The notes under the pieces were generated by a model. The model was not told the DNA's origin. It saw nothing but the letters and a program-made list of their open reading frames with translations, and made no database searches. The position numbers were made by a program, and so were the translations under genes. Below are positions 41,554-50,121 of a stretch of 64,000 nucleotides of DNA, piece by piece. Within the stretch, counting starts at the first letter, position 1. Each line of letters begins with the position of its first letter. The DNA is taken from positions 1-64,000 of the forward strand of contig NZ_MRTH01000031.1 of the NCBI RefSeq assembly GCF_001956045.1, read 5' to 3'. Source of the DNA: Paenibacillus sp. FSL H7-0331. GTDB taxonomy: Bacteria > Bacillota > Bacilli > Paenibacillales > NBRC-103111.

Positions 41554-44235
41554 ATGATGAAAGGATACGTTCTTGACTTTGCACAGATCGATGAAGACAG
41601 CATACCCATTGTAGGTGGAAAAGGTGCGAATCTTGGTGTAATGACGAGAGCAGGTTTTCCGGTGCCTCCCGGGTTTTGTGTAACGACTAGCGCTTACCGC
41701 GATTTTATCGGGCAAAGCAGTCTGATGGAAGCCTATTTTGACCAGCTGGATGGGATTAAGGCCAACCAACTGAATGCGATATCCGAGCTTGGCCAAAGTA
41801 TCCGCAAGCATCTGGTGACGTTAGCTATTCCGGAAGCCATTGCTGCTGAAATTATAGGCAGCTGGGAGCAATCAGCTAAAGAAAATGCCTATGCGGTTCG
41901 TTCCAGCGCGACAGCTGAGGATCTTCCTTATGCCTCATTTGCCGGGCAGCAGGATACGTATTTGAATGTAAAAGGAAGGGAGCAGCTGCTGCTGGCCATC
42001 CGTCAATGCTGGGCATCACTGTTCACGGATCGGGCCATCTCCTACAGAGCCAAGAATGGATTCGATCACCGCTCGGTACAGTTATCGGTAGTTGTCCAGC
42101 AGATGGTGGTTCCCGAAGTATCGGGTATTATGTTCACTGCTGATCCGATTAGCGGTCATCGGGGAATCCTTTCTATTGATGCCAGCTATGGACTAGGAGA
42201 GGCTCTTGTATCGGGACTGGTCTCAGCGGATTTATATCAGGTGCATGCGGGAATGATCATTTCCAAGAAAATAGCCAAAAAGAAGCTCGCCATTTTCTCA
42301 TTACCGGAGGGAGGTACGCTTACAAGGGATTTGCCTGAAGATATGCAAAGCAGGCAGGCACTTGAAGATTCGCAAATTGAACAACTGGCCTCTCTCGGTG
42401 TAAAAATCAAGGATCATTATGGAACGGATCAGGATATCGAATGGTGTTACGCAGGAGGTTTGATCTATATTGTCCAGAGCCGACCGATTACGTCGTTATA
42501 CCCGCTTCCCCAATTGTTGACGGCAGCTGGAGAATCCCCCCATATTCTACTCTCGTTCGGGCACCAGCAGATGATGACAGATGCAATGAAGCCGATGGCG
42601 CTGTCGATCTGGCAGACGATGTTTCCCTTCGGGAAACCTGCCGTTCAAGTCGAAAGCAGGTTGACGTATCGTGCTGGCGGAAGAATGTTTATTGATATCA
42701 CCCCCATACTAACTCTTAAACCAGCACGGAGCCTTGTACCCAAGGTTCTAAAAGGTGTTGACGAAATGATGGGCAGCGCTGTGGGCGAATACGTTCAACG
42801 GGATGCATTTATTCAAGACATCAAGCAGCCTAAAGGACTTGCTATGCAGATGGCTCGATTTGTCGTTCCCTTGCTCAGGAGAGTCGTTAACAATTTGCTG
42901 TTTGCTGATACCTCACGGGCAGTTCATACCGTTAATACATGGTTAAGATCCTCGTTCCAATCGGGCAAGGATCAATTGACAGACGTGAGCGGAGCGAATA
43001 GGGTGCTTGAAGTGCAGGAGCATGCCGGGAAGCTGCTGCGTACCCTGTTTCAAGAACTGATGGCCTATCCGTTGTCGGGTGTTATTGCATCAAGACTGAT
43101 TCAAGGACTTGCTGTAAGATGGTTACATGATAATGAAGTCATTCACATTTTGAATAAATCGCTGATTGGCAACGTCACCAGTGAGATGGGACTGATGATC
43201 GGAGATTTGGCGGATATTGCCAGGCAGTACCCCGAGGTCACCGCGTTGATTCATGAGGGCAGGGCATCAAGCTTTCGTGAGGCTCTTTCGACGGTTGAAG
43301 GCGGTTCCGTTTTTTTACAAGCATGGGACCATTTTATTCAGCTGTATGGCATGCGCTGTGCAGGTGAAATCGATATTACACGCCCAAGATGGAGAGAAGA
43401 CGCCAGCTCGCTGTTGCCCTCGATTGAAAGCCATATCAGAACGATGAGGCATAAGGAACACAGGGAGCGGTTTGCACAAGGCGCAGTAGAGGCTCAAACG
43501 GCTGCTGACGACTTATTGGATCGTCTTGGGAAGTTGCCCTTCGGATGGTTTAAAAAGAGATTAATGGGTCGCTTACTGCGAGTATTTCGCGATTTAATGA
43601 GCATCCGGGAGCATCCCAAATATTTGATGATGCAGCACTTCGGTTTGTTTCGAGAGGCTATTCTGAAGGAAGCGCAAAATTTGGTGCAGGAAGGAATTCT
43701 GATTGAAGAAGAGGATGTCTTTTACTTGACCTTGGATGAACTGCTGCACTTGACGAAAGGCAGACCGATCGAGCATCTCTCCCAAATAATAGTTGGCCGC
43801 AAAAAGGAACATGAGCATTACAAGTCCCTCATTCCGCCGCGGCTGATGACAAGTGAAGGTGAGATCATTACGGGTCGTCGAAGTCACCAGGATGCACCAG
43901 AGCATGCACTGCTCGGAACTCCGGTGTCCGCAGGAATCGTAGAAGGGATTGCTCGCGTGGTATTACGGCCCGAGGATGCAAAGCTGAATAAAGGTGAAAT
44001 CTTGATCGCCCCATTTACAGATCCAGGGTGGACGCCGCTGTTTCACTCGTGTGTAGGTTTGGTGATGGAAGTAGGCGGATTGATGACGCATGGTGCCGTC
44101 GTAGCGCGCGAATATGGTCTTCCAGCTGTAGTAGGCATAGATGACGTAACCAGGCTGATTCATGATGGTGACCTGATTCGTCTGGACGGTACGCGTGGAT
44201 TTGTAGTAGTCTTGACTTCAAGTACGAGCTCATAG
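41554..44235 (+). CDS. rph: Rifampicin phosphotransferase-like / PEP synthase-family enzyme (893 aa)
   Basis: The three-part layout of rifamycin phosphotransferases is seen. An ATP-grasp domain (about 1-315) has VGGKGANLGVMTRAGFPVPP and VRSSATAEDLPYASFAGQQD. A central helical domain begins SFGHQQMMTDAMKPMALSIW. A C-terminal swivel domain has the phospho-histidine H846 in GGLMTHGAVVAREYG. From memory, the whole chain reads very like Listeria RPH, which moves the beta-phosphate of ATP to the antibiotic. True PEP synthases share the end domains but not the middle. GAGGAG lies seven bases before ATG 41554. Rph against plain PpsA is the remaining doubt. Confidence 0.75.
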   Translation: MMKGYVLDFAQIDEDSIPIVGGKGANLGVMTRAGFPVPPGFCVTTSAYRDFIGQSSLMEAYFDQLDGIKANQLNAISELGQSIRKHLVTLAIPEAIAAEIIGSWEQSAKENAYAVRSSATAEDLPYASFAGQQDTYLNVKGREQLLLAIRQCWASLFTDRAISYRAKNGFDHRSVQLSVVVQQMVVPEVSGIMFTADPISGHRGILSIDASYGLGEALVSGLVSADLYQVHAGMIISKKIAKKKLAIFSLPEGGTLTRDLPEDMQSRQALEDSQIEQLASLGVKIKDHYGTDQDIEWCYAGGLIYIVQSRPITSLYPLPQLLTAAGESPHILLSFGHQQMMTDAMKPMALSIWQTMFPFGKPAVQVESRLTYRAGGRMFIDITPILTLKPARSLVPKVLKGVDEMMGSAVGEYVQRDAFIQDIKQPKGLAMQMARFVVPLLRRVVNNLLFADTSRAVHTVNTWLRSSFQSGKDQLTDVSGANRVLEVQEHAGKLLRTLFQELMAYPLSGVIASRLIQGLAVRWLHDNEVIHILNKSLIGNVTSEMGLMIGDLADIARQYPEVTALIHEGRASSFREALSTVEGGSVFLQAWDHFIQLYGMRCAGEIDITRPRWREDASSLLPSIESHIRTMRHKEHRERFAQGAVEAQTAADDLLDRLGKLPFGWFKKRLMGRLLRVFRDLMSIREHPKYLMMQHFGLFREAILKEAQNLVQEGILIEEEDVFYLTLDELLHLTKGRPIEHLSQIIVGRKKEHEHYKSLIPPRLMTSEGEIITGRRSHQDAPEHALLGTPVSAGIVEGIARVVLRPEDAKLNKGEILIAPFTDPGWTPLFHSCVGLVMEVGGLMTHGAVVAREYGLPAVVGIDDVTRLIHDGDLIRLDGTRGFVVVLTSSTSS

Positions 44236-44237
44236 TC

Positions 44238-44282
44238 AAAAGCCCTTCGAAGCATCACTTGGATGCTCAAAGGGCTTTTTTA
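44238..44282 (+). terminator. Terminator of the TetR-rph operon
   Basis: AAAAGCCCTT...AAGGGCTTTTTT with an inner AGCATC/GATGCT stem. It is also T-rich on the minus strand and may serve the convergent ssu operon too. Confidence 0.88.
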
Positions 44283-44294
44283 CTTCATACAAGC

Positions 44295-45359
44295 TTATTT
44301 GCCTGCCTTTACTTCATTTAACAGGGTTAAATCCACAAATTTGCTTAGATCAAGCTCTTCCTTTTTAACGTCTTTAATATAGCCAGCATCAATGGAAACC
44401 TTGGCCATTTCTTCAATGGCTTCCTTGCTAACATCTGTGGTGAGGCTAAAACGACCCAGGGATGCTTTAATCAGGCTGATTTCCATTCCTTTGCCACTCA
44501 AAGCTTTCAAACGATTGTTAATTAGCTCATAAGATTTATCCGGGTTTTTCTTAATAAAGTCAACAGCTTCTGCATTGGCTTTAATCGCTTGCTTCGTCAT
44601 TTCACGGTGATCCTTCAGGAACTTGTCGCTAACAGCCAGCAACGTTAAAGGATAGTTACCATTATTAGGAGGGATTTTGTCCCAATCTACGATGATTTTG
44701 CCTACGCCTTCCTGCTCCATTTGTGTACCCCAAGGCTCTGGAACAAGAGTCGCATCAATTTCTTTTTGTCTCATCGCTACCATTGTGTCAGCAGGTGCAC
44801 GTGCAATGATATTCACACCGGTTTTATCTGTAGTGATTTTCAAATTATTTTGTTGAAGCAGCAGGCGCAAAGAAATTTCATTCGTGCTGCCTTTTGTCGG
44901 GATCGCAACAGTTTTACCAAGTAAATCTTTAGGGCTTGTAATTCCCGAATCTTTGGCTGCTACCAGTACAGCTCCACCATTGGTAGACCCGCTGACGATA
45001 CGGAAGTTTTTACTTTTAACGAATTGGTTGGTAGCAGGCCCAGGTCCTGTGTACCCCAGATCAATCTGATCTGTAGCTAAAGCGGTGGAGAAATCGGAGC
45101 CGTTGTCAAAGCCGACAACCTCGATCTTAACTTTATCTCCCCAAGCTTTTTGGAACAGCCCTTGTTCCAAAGCAACATAACCGGCTGCGTGTGTGACATT
45201 TTTGAAAATTCCGATGCGAACGGTAGATGCTGTTGGTGCTTGTGGAGCAGCAGCTCCTCCAGCGGCAGGTGCGGTAGGCTCTTCTTTTTTGCCGCATGCT
45301 GACAGAACCAATACGGTAACCAGCAGCAGGGCCAATAATAGTGATCCTTGTTTTTTCAT
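44295..45359 (-). CDS. ssuA: Aliphatic sulfonate-type ABC binding lipoprotein (SsuA-like)
   Basis: 354 residues with a lipoprotein signal (LVTVLVLSACGKK) and an Ala/Pro linker. A type II binding protein fold follows: VRIGIFKNVTHAAGYVALEQ, LATDQIDLGYTGPGPATNQF, TVAIPTKGSTNEI, and VPEPWGTQM. The motifs fit the SsuA/TauA/NrtA group that binds sulfonates, taurine or related small anions. It is last in a minus-strand operon behind the ATPase and permease. The exact ligand is not known. Confidence 0.82.
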   Translation of the reverse strand: MKKQGSLLLALLLVTVLVLSACGKKEEPTAPAAGGAAAPQAPTASTVRIGIFKNVTHAAGYVALEQGLFQKAWGDKVKIEVVGFDNGSDFSTALATDQIDLGYTGPGPATNQFVKSKNFRIVSGSTNGGAVLVAAKDSGITSPKDLLGKTVAIPTKGSTNEISLRLLLQQNNLKITTDKTGVNIIARAPADTMVAMRQKEIDATLVPEPWGTQMEQEGVGKIIVDWDKIPPNNGNYPLTLLAVSDKFLKDHREMTKQAIKANAEAVDFIKKNPDKSYELINNRLKALSGKGMEISLIKASLGRFSLTTDVSKEAIEEMAKVSIDAGYIKDVKKEELDLSKFVDLTLLNEVKAGK

Positions 45360-45388
45360 CGTTTAACTCTCCCTTTTATAAAATGTCG

Positions 45389-46159
45389 CTATTTTTTATT
45401 TTTATTCTCGGCTAGGCCGTAGCGAATCAAAATCGTATCCTCCAACCGTTTAAAGCAAAAATGGTCGGAGAGGGTACCCAGAACGGCAATAATGATAACT
45501 ACACACAGCATCAATGCGGTATCCGATAAGCTTCTTCCATCCTGAAGAAGTTGACCCAGGCCAACGCCTTTGGCAATCAGCTCCCCTGATACTAATGCAC
45601 GCCAGGCAAATGCCCATGCGACACGAACTCCCGTGATCATATGAGGAAAGGCGGCGGGCACCATAACCTGATAAAACATTCGAAAGCCATTGCCTGTGCC
45701 CATCGTTCGTGCAGCCTTCAGGTACAAAGGAGGAATATTCATAATACCGGTTCGGCTTGACATTGCCATAGTCCAGGTTGCCCCAAGTGTAGTGATAAAT
45801 ACGACAGAAAAGTCATTCATTCCGAACCAGATGATAGCAAAAGGCAACCAGGCGATACTTGGGACGGTTTGCAAGGCAACGACCAGGAAGCCGATAGTAT
45901 CGTCCAGAAAGCGGTATCTCGCGAATAAAAAGCCAAGTGTAACTCCAATCGATATGGCCAGCACAAAAGCTGTCAGTAGCCTGCGTATGCTCTGTAGCGT
46001 CGCTTCCAGCAGCTGTCCGTGCACAAAGCCGTCATAAAATGCTTGAGCGGTCTGGACAACAGAGGGGAACTTCCAGCCCCAATCGAATATTCTAAATCCC
46101 GCTTCCCATGCTATTAGAACTACGATCAGAAAGAGTGTTCTTCTTAAGGCTGTACTCAT
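45389..46159 (-). CDS. ssuC: ABC permease (SsuC-like)
   Basis: 256 residues, six helices, with the EAA loop PPLYLKAARTMGTGNGFRMF of the sulfonate/nitrate/taurine family. The ATG at 46159 has AGGAGATG upstream. It overlaps the end of the ATPase gene by 68 bp in another frame. It forms the channel with SsuA and SsuB. Confidence 0.85.
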   Translation of the reverse strand: MSTALRRTLFLIVVLIAWEAGFRIFDWGWKFPSVVQTAQAFYDGFVHGQLLEATLQSIRRLLTAFVLAISIGVTLGFLFARYRFLDDTIGFLVVALQTVPSIAWLPFAIIWFGMNDFSVVFITTLGATWTMAMSSRTGIMNIPPLYLKAARTMGTGNGFRMFYQVMVPAAFPHMITGVRVAWAFAWRALVSGELIAKGVGLGQLLQDGRSLSDTALMLCVVIIIAVLGTLSDHFCFKRLEDTILIRYGLAENKNKK

Positions 46160-46931
46160 CGCCCATCTCCTCCTTTACGACTTTTTCCAACTCATCGGCA
46201 AGAACTTCCATGATGTTGGTTTCCGTATGGTGAAGAAGGGGGTCAGATGCATCCCGCGGACGCTCTGCCTGAACGGCGAATTCTTTTTTTATGGTTCCAG
46301 GTCTCGTCGACATGACGAGAACACGGTCAGATAAAATAACGGCTTCACGTATATTGTGGGTGATGAAGAGAATCGTTTTCTTGGTCCGCATCCAGATTTC
46401 TTCCAGCTCTTTATGTAAAATAAGCCTGGTTTGTTCATCCAATGCAGCAAACGGCTCATCCATCAACAGAATTTCAGGGTCCATAGCCAAAGCGCGGGCA
46501 ATAGCCGCTCGTTGCTTCATCCCGCCTGATAGCTCATGTGGATAACGATCTGCAAATCTGCTCAAGTGAACGGATTTGATTTGCTCCATCGCCAGCTCCT
46601 CGCGTTCCTTCTTGCCCAATCCTTTTTGCTTAAGCCCAAATGCTACATTGTCGAGCACGGTTAGCCAAGGAAACAAGGCGTGCTCCTGAAATACGACGAC
46701 ACGGTCGGGTCCGGGTGTGCTGCAGTCTTTACCGTTGACGGTTATAGTTCCCTGCTGCGCATGCTCAAGTCCTGCTACCAAATTTAAGAGTGTAGATTTG
46801 CCGCAGCCCGATGGTCCCAGCAAGGAGACGAATTCCCCTTTTTGAATGGTCAGTGACACGTTGTCAATTGCAGTGAATGTGCCGCCTGTACGCTGCTGGA
46901 ACGTCTTGCTGATGTTCTTGATTTCAATCAT
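46092..46931 (-). CDS. ssuB: ABC ATPase (SsuB/TauB-like)
   Basis: 279 residues. Walker A LLGPSGCGKSTLLN, signature LSGGMKQR, Walker B ILLMDEPFAALD and the H-loop FITHNIREA are all present. The last 20 or so residues (KKNTLSDRSSNSMGSGI) run into the permease gene and are probably not needed. First gene of the operon, with a good promoter upstream at 47036-47009. Confidence 0.87.
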   Translation of the reverse strand: MIEIKNISKTFQQRTGGTFTAIDNVSLTIQKGEFVSLLGPSGCGKSTLLNLVAGLEHAQQGTITVNGKDCSTPGPDRVVVFQEHALFPWLTVLDNVAFGLKQKGLGKKEREELAMEQIKSVHLSRFADRYPHELSGGMKQRAAIARALAMDPEILLMDEPFAALDEQTRLILHKELEEIWMRTKKTILFITHNIREAVILSDRVLVMSTRPGTIKKEFAVQAERPRDASDPLLHHTETNIMEVLADELEKVVKEEMGDEYSLKKNTLSDRSSNSMGSGI

Positions 46932-47008
46932 GTGTTGCTCACTCCTTCATGAACTCCGTACAAGTTAGTTTTCTTCTGAAAGATCACACTAAAAGTATAT
47001 ACCAACCT

Positions 47009-47036
47009 ATTCTATCGGAATTAACATATTTGTCAA
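47009..47036 (-). promoter_or_regulatory. Sigma-A promoter of the ssu operon, overlapping a possible CymR-like box
   Basis: On the minus strand TTGACA (47036-47031), 16 bases, then TAGAAT (47014-47009). The spacer holds TTAATTCCGATAG, which from memory resembles the CymR box that turns off sulfur-uptake genes when cysteine is plentiful. The promoter is well supported; the CymR part is a guess. Confidence 0.6.
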
Positions 47037-47147
47037 TATAAACTTTATGAAGGAAAAAAGGGTCATCGTGCCGAAGTAGTCTCATTCAAGTATTTACAGT
47101 CTTACACGATACCAACAATTCATGAACAAGAAAGGTTTGGATAGCGA

Positions 47148-48113
47148 ATGAAACGATGGAAACGCGTGCTGATTACAGGAACTCTATTGACAACTGCCTT
47201 CACGGCCGGCGTGTATGCTGAGGATGTGCTTCAACGGGTCGACGCCTATTTGCGACCTGATTTCAACGTAGTGCTCGACGGTAAACAGATCCAACTAGAA
47301 AGTCCAACATTAGTGTATGCGGATAAAACCTACTTATCTTTGAAGGAGCTTGGTAATCTGTTGGGGGCTAGTGTTATTTGGAAAGATGTGAATAAGACCA
47401 TCTATATCAACAGCCGGATTAATTCCGAGCAGCAGGTTGTCGAGAAGGATCAGTCCATAGAAGAATTCAAATTCCGTACCCCTTACTCCATCAAAGTAAA
47501 CTACCTGGGAGCCGAGTATCCCTTGATGCTGGCCTACGCTGATGAGGGTACAGGTGTGAGAAATAATTTGATTTATTACCGTCTTTCCGATGTGAGGAAG
47601 ATGGGTATTGATACGAATGGCTTGAAGCAATCCAAAGAAAAACTGACCGGAGCCCTATACATAAGTGAGCCTGAAATGAAAAAACGCCTGAAGCAAATGC
47701 CAACACCGATTTATAATGGTAGTGAGCGGTATGTGATAGCTGGTGAAATTAACACGAATAGAATTAAGGCATTGCAAACGTATGTAAAAGAAAATGGCAG
47801 CACACGTACTGACGATATTACATTCACGAACATTCCTGTCATGATCGAGAAGATGGATACAGAGAACATGTATGAATACTTATATTTCCAAACCCGTACC
47901 TCATCTAAATTTACGATTAGCCATTATATTTCAACCAAGCTGATTTTAACCAAAATGGAAGAAAAATTGGTGGATGGCTCGGATGGCTATACGATTAATA
48001 ATTATGGTTGGACGGATTTGGATGATAAATTGGAACGTGAAGTTACACGTAAAGAAGATGAAGCGAGAAAAGCCAAGGATGAGGAAGCAATAAGACAGGC
48101 TGCCCAAAAATAA
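47148..48113 (+). CDS. Secreted stalk-domain (copper amine oxidase N-like) protein
   Basis: 321 residues with a signal peptide (VLITGTLLTTAFTAGVYA). The stalk domain lies at about 35-90: FNVVLDGKQIQLESPTLVYA, DKTYLSLKELGNLLGASVIW, KDVNKTIYINS. A beta-rich middle with SIKVNYLGAEYPLMLAYADE follows, then a charged helical end (KLEREVTRKEDEARKAKDEE). It is likely a wall- or membrane-associated protein. No enzyme motif was seen. It is divergent from the ssu operon. Confidence 0.68.
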   Translation: MKRWKRVLITGTLLTTAFTAGVYAEDVLQRVDAYLRPDFNVVLDGKQIQLESPTLVYADKTYLSLKELGNLLGASVIWKDVNKTIYINSRINSEQQVVEKDQSIEEFKFRTPYSIKVNYLGAEYPLMLAYADEGTGVRNNLIYYRLSDVRKMGIDTNGLKQSKEKLTGALYISEPEMKKRLKQMPTPIYNGSERYVIAGEINTNRIKALQTYVKENGSTRTDDITFTNIPVMIEKMDTENMYEYLYFQTRTSSKFTISHYISTKLILTKMEEKLVDGSDGYTINNYGWTDLDDKLEREVTRKEDEARKAKDEEAIRQAAQK

Positions 48114-48138
48114 GTATAAGAATTATTATTTAGCGAAT

Positions 48139-48175
48139 CGTCTGGGCACTGTCCGGACGGTTTATTTTGTTTTTC
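48139..48175 (+). terminator. Terminator after the stalk-domain gene
   Basis: CGTCTGG pairs with CCGGACG (one wobble), followed by GTTTATTTTGTTTTT. Confidence 0.65.
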
Positions 48176-48365
48176 CAAAAAATAAATAACAATTAATTAA
48201 TAAAGCAAGTTGCCAAAACATAGAATTCATAATAAAATAACAATAAGTAACTGAATCTTCTGACTATTTTATGGGAATGTAGTCATGGTGTTGTCATTGT
48301 TCGTGCATCATTCGTGCAGCAGCAAATTCACAGTGAGTGCCAAGCACATATTGGAGGGGATTGCC

Positions 48366-48962
48366 GTGAGTAAGAGTCATGAAGTTGAATACTGCAACCT
48401 TGAGTTACGATTTGACCGTCGGCTAATCCGTAATTTCATTAAGTCGCTTATCCAGGAAGGCTACTCATTGTATTGGAATGAAAGCGAGCAGCAATTTATC
48501 GTATCGATTCGTACCGGCAGAAAGCTGGTAAAGCTGAAATTCCAAAGGCTGGGAGATCGCTATAAAATTGTTGGCAACTATTCCTTTAAGGATGAGAAGC
48601 TTGCTGAACTGATGGAAAAAATGATTGGGGATACCCGCGGTCATGCAATCGTCAAACGCTTCAAGGACAGACAAATTTTGATCGAAAATATTATGTTTGG
48701 TGAAATTATCCGGATGGTCGAAATCTCGGGGGTGGAGCATAAGGTGCTATTCCAAAAGGAATCTGGAGTTACATTGGATGAAATGATGCAAGCGTTCCGA
48801 TCGAAGCGTCTGGAAGAACGTATCCCGGTTCTGCGAATGGAGCTCGATTACGAGCTGATGAGTCTACAAGATGCGCTTCAAGCCAAGGATTCGGAAGCCA
48901 TTCATACTAGCAAAGAAAGGTTGTTGGAGCTCAGGCATGAAATGTTGCAACTCGAAATGTAA
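48366..48962 (+). CDS. Conserved hypothetical protein (198 aa)
   Basis: The GTG at 48366 is used since GGAGGGG lies six bases before it; an earlier in-frame ATG at 48285 has no site. It is a charged cytoplasmic protein. The first half is alpha-beta (FDRRLIRNFIKSLIQEGYSL, FIVSIRTGRKLVKLKFQRLG). The second half is helical, with MRMELDYELMSLQDALQAKD-type coil-forming residues. No family recognised. It stands alone between the stalk-domain gene and the aldonate operon. Confidence 0.6.
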   Translation: MSKSHEVEYCNLELRFDRRLIRNFIKSLIQEGYSLYWNESEQQFIVSIRTGRKLVKLKFQRLGDRYKIVGNYSFKDEKLAELMEKMIGDTRGHAIVKRFKDRQILIENIMFGEIIRMVEISGVEHKVLFQKESGVTLDEMMQAFRSKRLEERIPVLRMELDYELMSLQDALQAKDSEAIHTSKERLLELRHEMLQLEM

Positions 48963-49047
48963 ACAGTTTGATTAAATGGTCTGTGGAACTCTGCACAGGC
49001 CATTTTTCATGTACAGAAACAGCAAAAAGCGTGTATGGAGCGCAAAA

Positions 49048-49075
49048 ATTGCTCGTTGTTAACGTGTGCAGCAAT
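49048..49075 (+). promoter_or_regulatory. Possible LacI-type operator
   Basis: ATTGCT at 49048-49053 and AGCAAT at 49070-49075 flank a GTTAAC core. This is the usual shape of sites bound by LacI-family proteins, and it lies 30 bases before the regulator's start codon. Confidence 0.35.
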
Positions 49076-49104
49076 ATGATATGATAAATTTCGAGGTGGT
49101 AGGA

Positions 49105-50121
49105 TTGAGCGTTACAATCAAGGATATCGCCAAGCTGGCAGGCGTCTCTCATACAACGGTTTCCCGTGCTTTGAACGACAGCCCTTTAATCAACCAGGAA
49201 ACAAAGGAAAAAATCAGACTGCTAGCGGCACAATTGCATTATACACCGAATTATAACGCCAAAAGTCTTGTACTTGATCGATCTTACAATCTTGGCTTGT
49301 TTTTTTCAACTCTACACACGGGTACATCGGCGGGTTTTCTATACGAAGCCATTAAAGGTGTTAACGATGTGATTCAAGATCGATACAACCTGATTGTACG
49401 TGGAATCGACGACTATACCAGCTTTCACAAGGTTAATCGCAAAAGCTATGATGGGATTATCGTCATGAGTCAGAGCGCAACCGACCAACCTTTTATTGAA
49501 TATGCGGCTGGGCTCGAGATTCCGCTTATTGTGCTGAACCGCCAGATTGAGCATGTTCAGGTTATGAATATGGTTCCAGACGACAAGCGCGGCGCATATT
49601 TGATCGTGGAATATTTGATTTCCCAGGGACATCGGCAAATCGCCATTATTGAGGGAAAGCAAAATTTCAAATCGACACAAGCCCGCCGCGAGGGTTATCA
49701 GGAAGCAATGGAAGCCTATCAGGTTCCGTTAAGTTTGGATTATCAGCAGCACGGGAACTATGATTTAGAAAGCGGTCATACCGCGATGAACCGACTGTTG
49801 GAGCTCGAGAATCAACCGACCGCCGTTTTTTGCTGCAATGATGATATGGCATTGGGTGCGATCAAAGCCATAACAGAAAAACAGCTGAGTGTTCCGGGTG
49901 ACATCTCTGTGGTTGGCTTCGATGATCATATTTTCTCAGGCTTTATGACACCAGCGCTGACGACGGTTCGACGGCCGATCGAGCAAATCAGCAGGGAAGG
50001 CGCAGCCAAGCTGCTGTCTTTTATTGAATCGAAGCAGGTAGAAAAAGAAACTATTTTTTTTCATACGGAGCTCGTGATTCGGGAATCCGTAACCAACATA
50101 ACAGGAGGTTTACAACGATGA
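49105..50121 (+). CDS. LacI-family repressor of the aldonate operon
   Basis: 338 residues. The HTH is at the very start: TIKDIAKLAGVSHTTVSRAL, with the hinge helix ALNDSPLINQETKEKI and YTPNYNAKSLV. The TTG at 49105 is chosen since GAGGTGG lies five bases upstream; the ATG at 49066 has no site. The effector domain is of the ribose-binding type (VPGDISVVGFDDHIFSGFMT). It overlaps the LarA-like gene by four bases (ATGA) and so belongs to the same operon. The effector is likely gluconate or a related aldonate. Confidence 0.88.
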   Translation: MSVTIKDIAKLAGVSHTTVSRALNDSPLINQETKEKIRLLAAQLHYTPNYNAKSLVLDRSYNLGLFFSTLHTGTSAGFLYEAIKGVNDVIQDRYNLIVRGIDDYTSFHKVNRKSYDGIIVMSQSATDQPFIEYAAGLEIPLIVLNRQIEHVQVMNMVPDDKRGAYLIVEYLISQGHRQIAIIEGKQNFKSTQARREGYQEAMEAYQVPLSLDYQQHGNYDLESGHTAMNRLLELENQPTAVFCCNDDMALGAIKAITEKQLSVPGDISVVGFDDHIFSGFMTPALTTVRRPIEQISREGAAKLLSFIESKQVEKETIFFHTELVIRESVTNITGGLQR

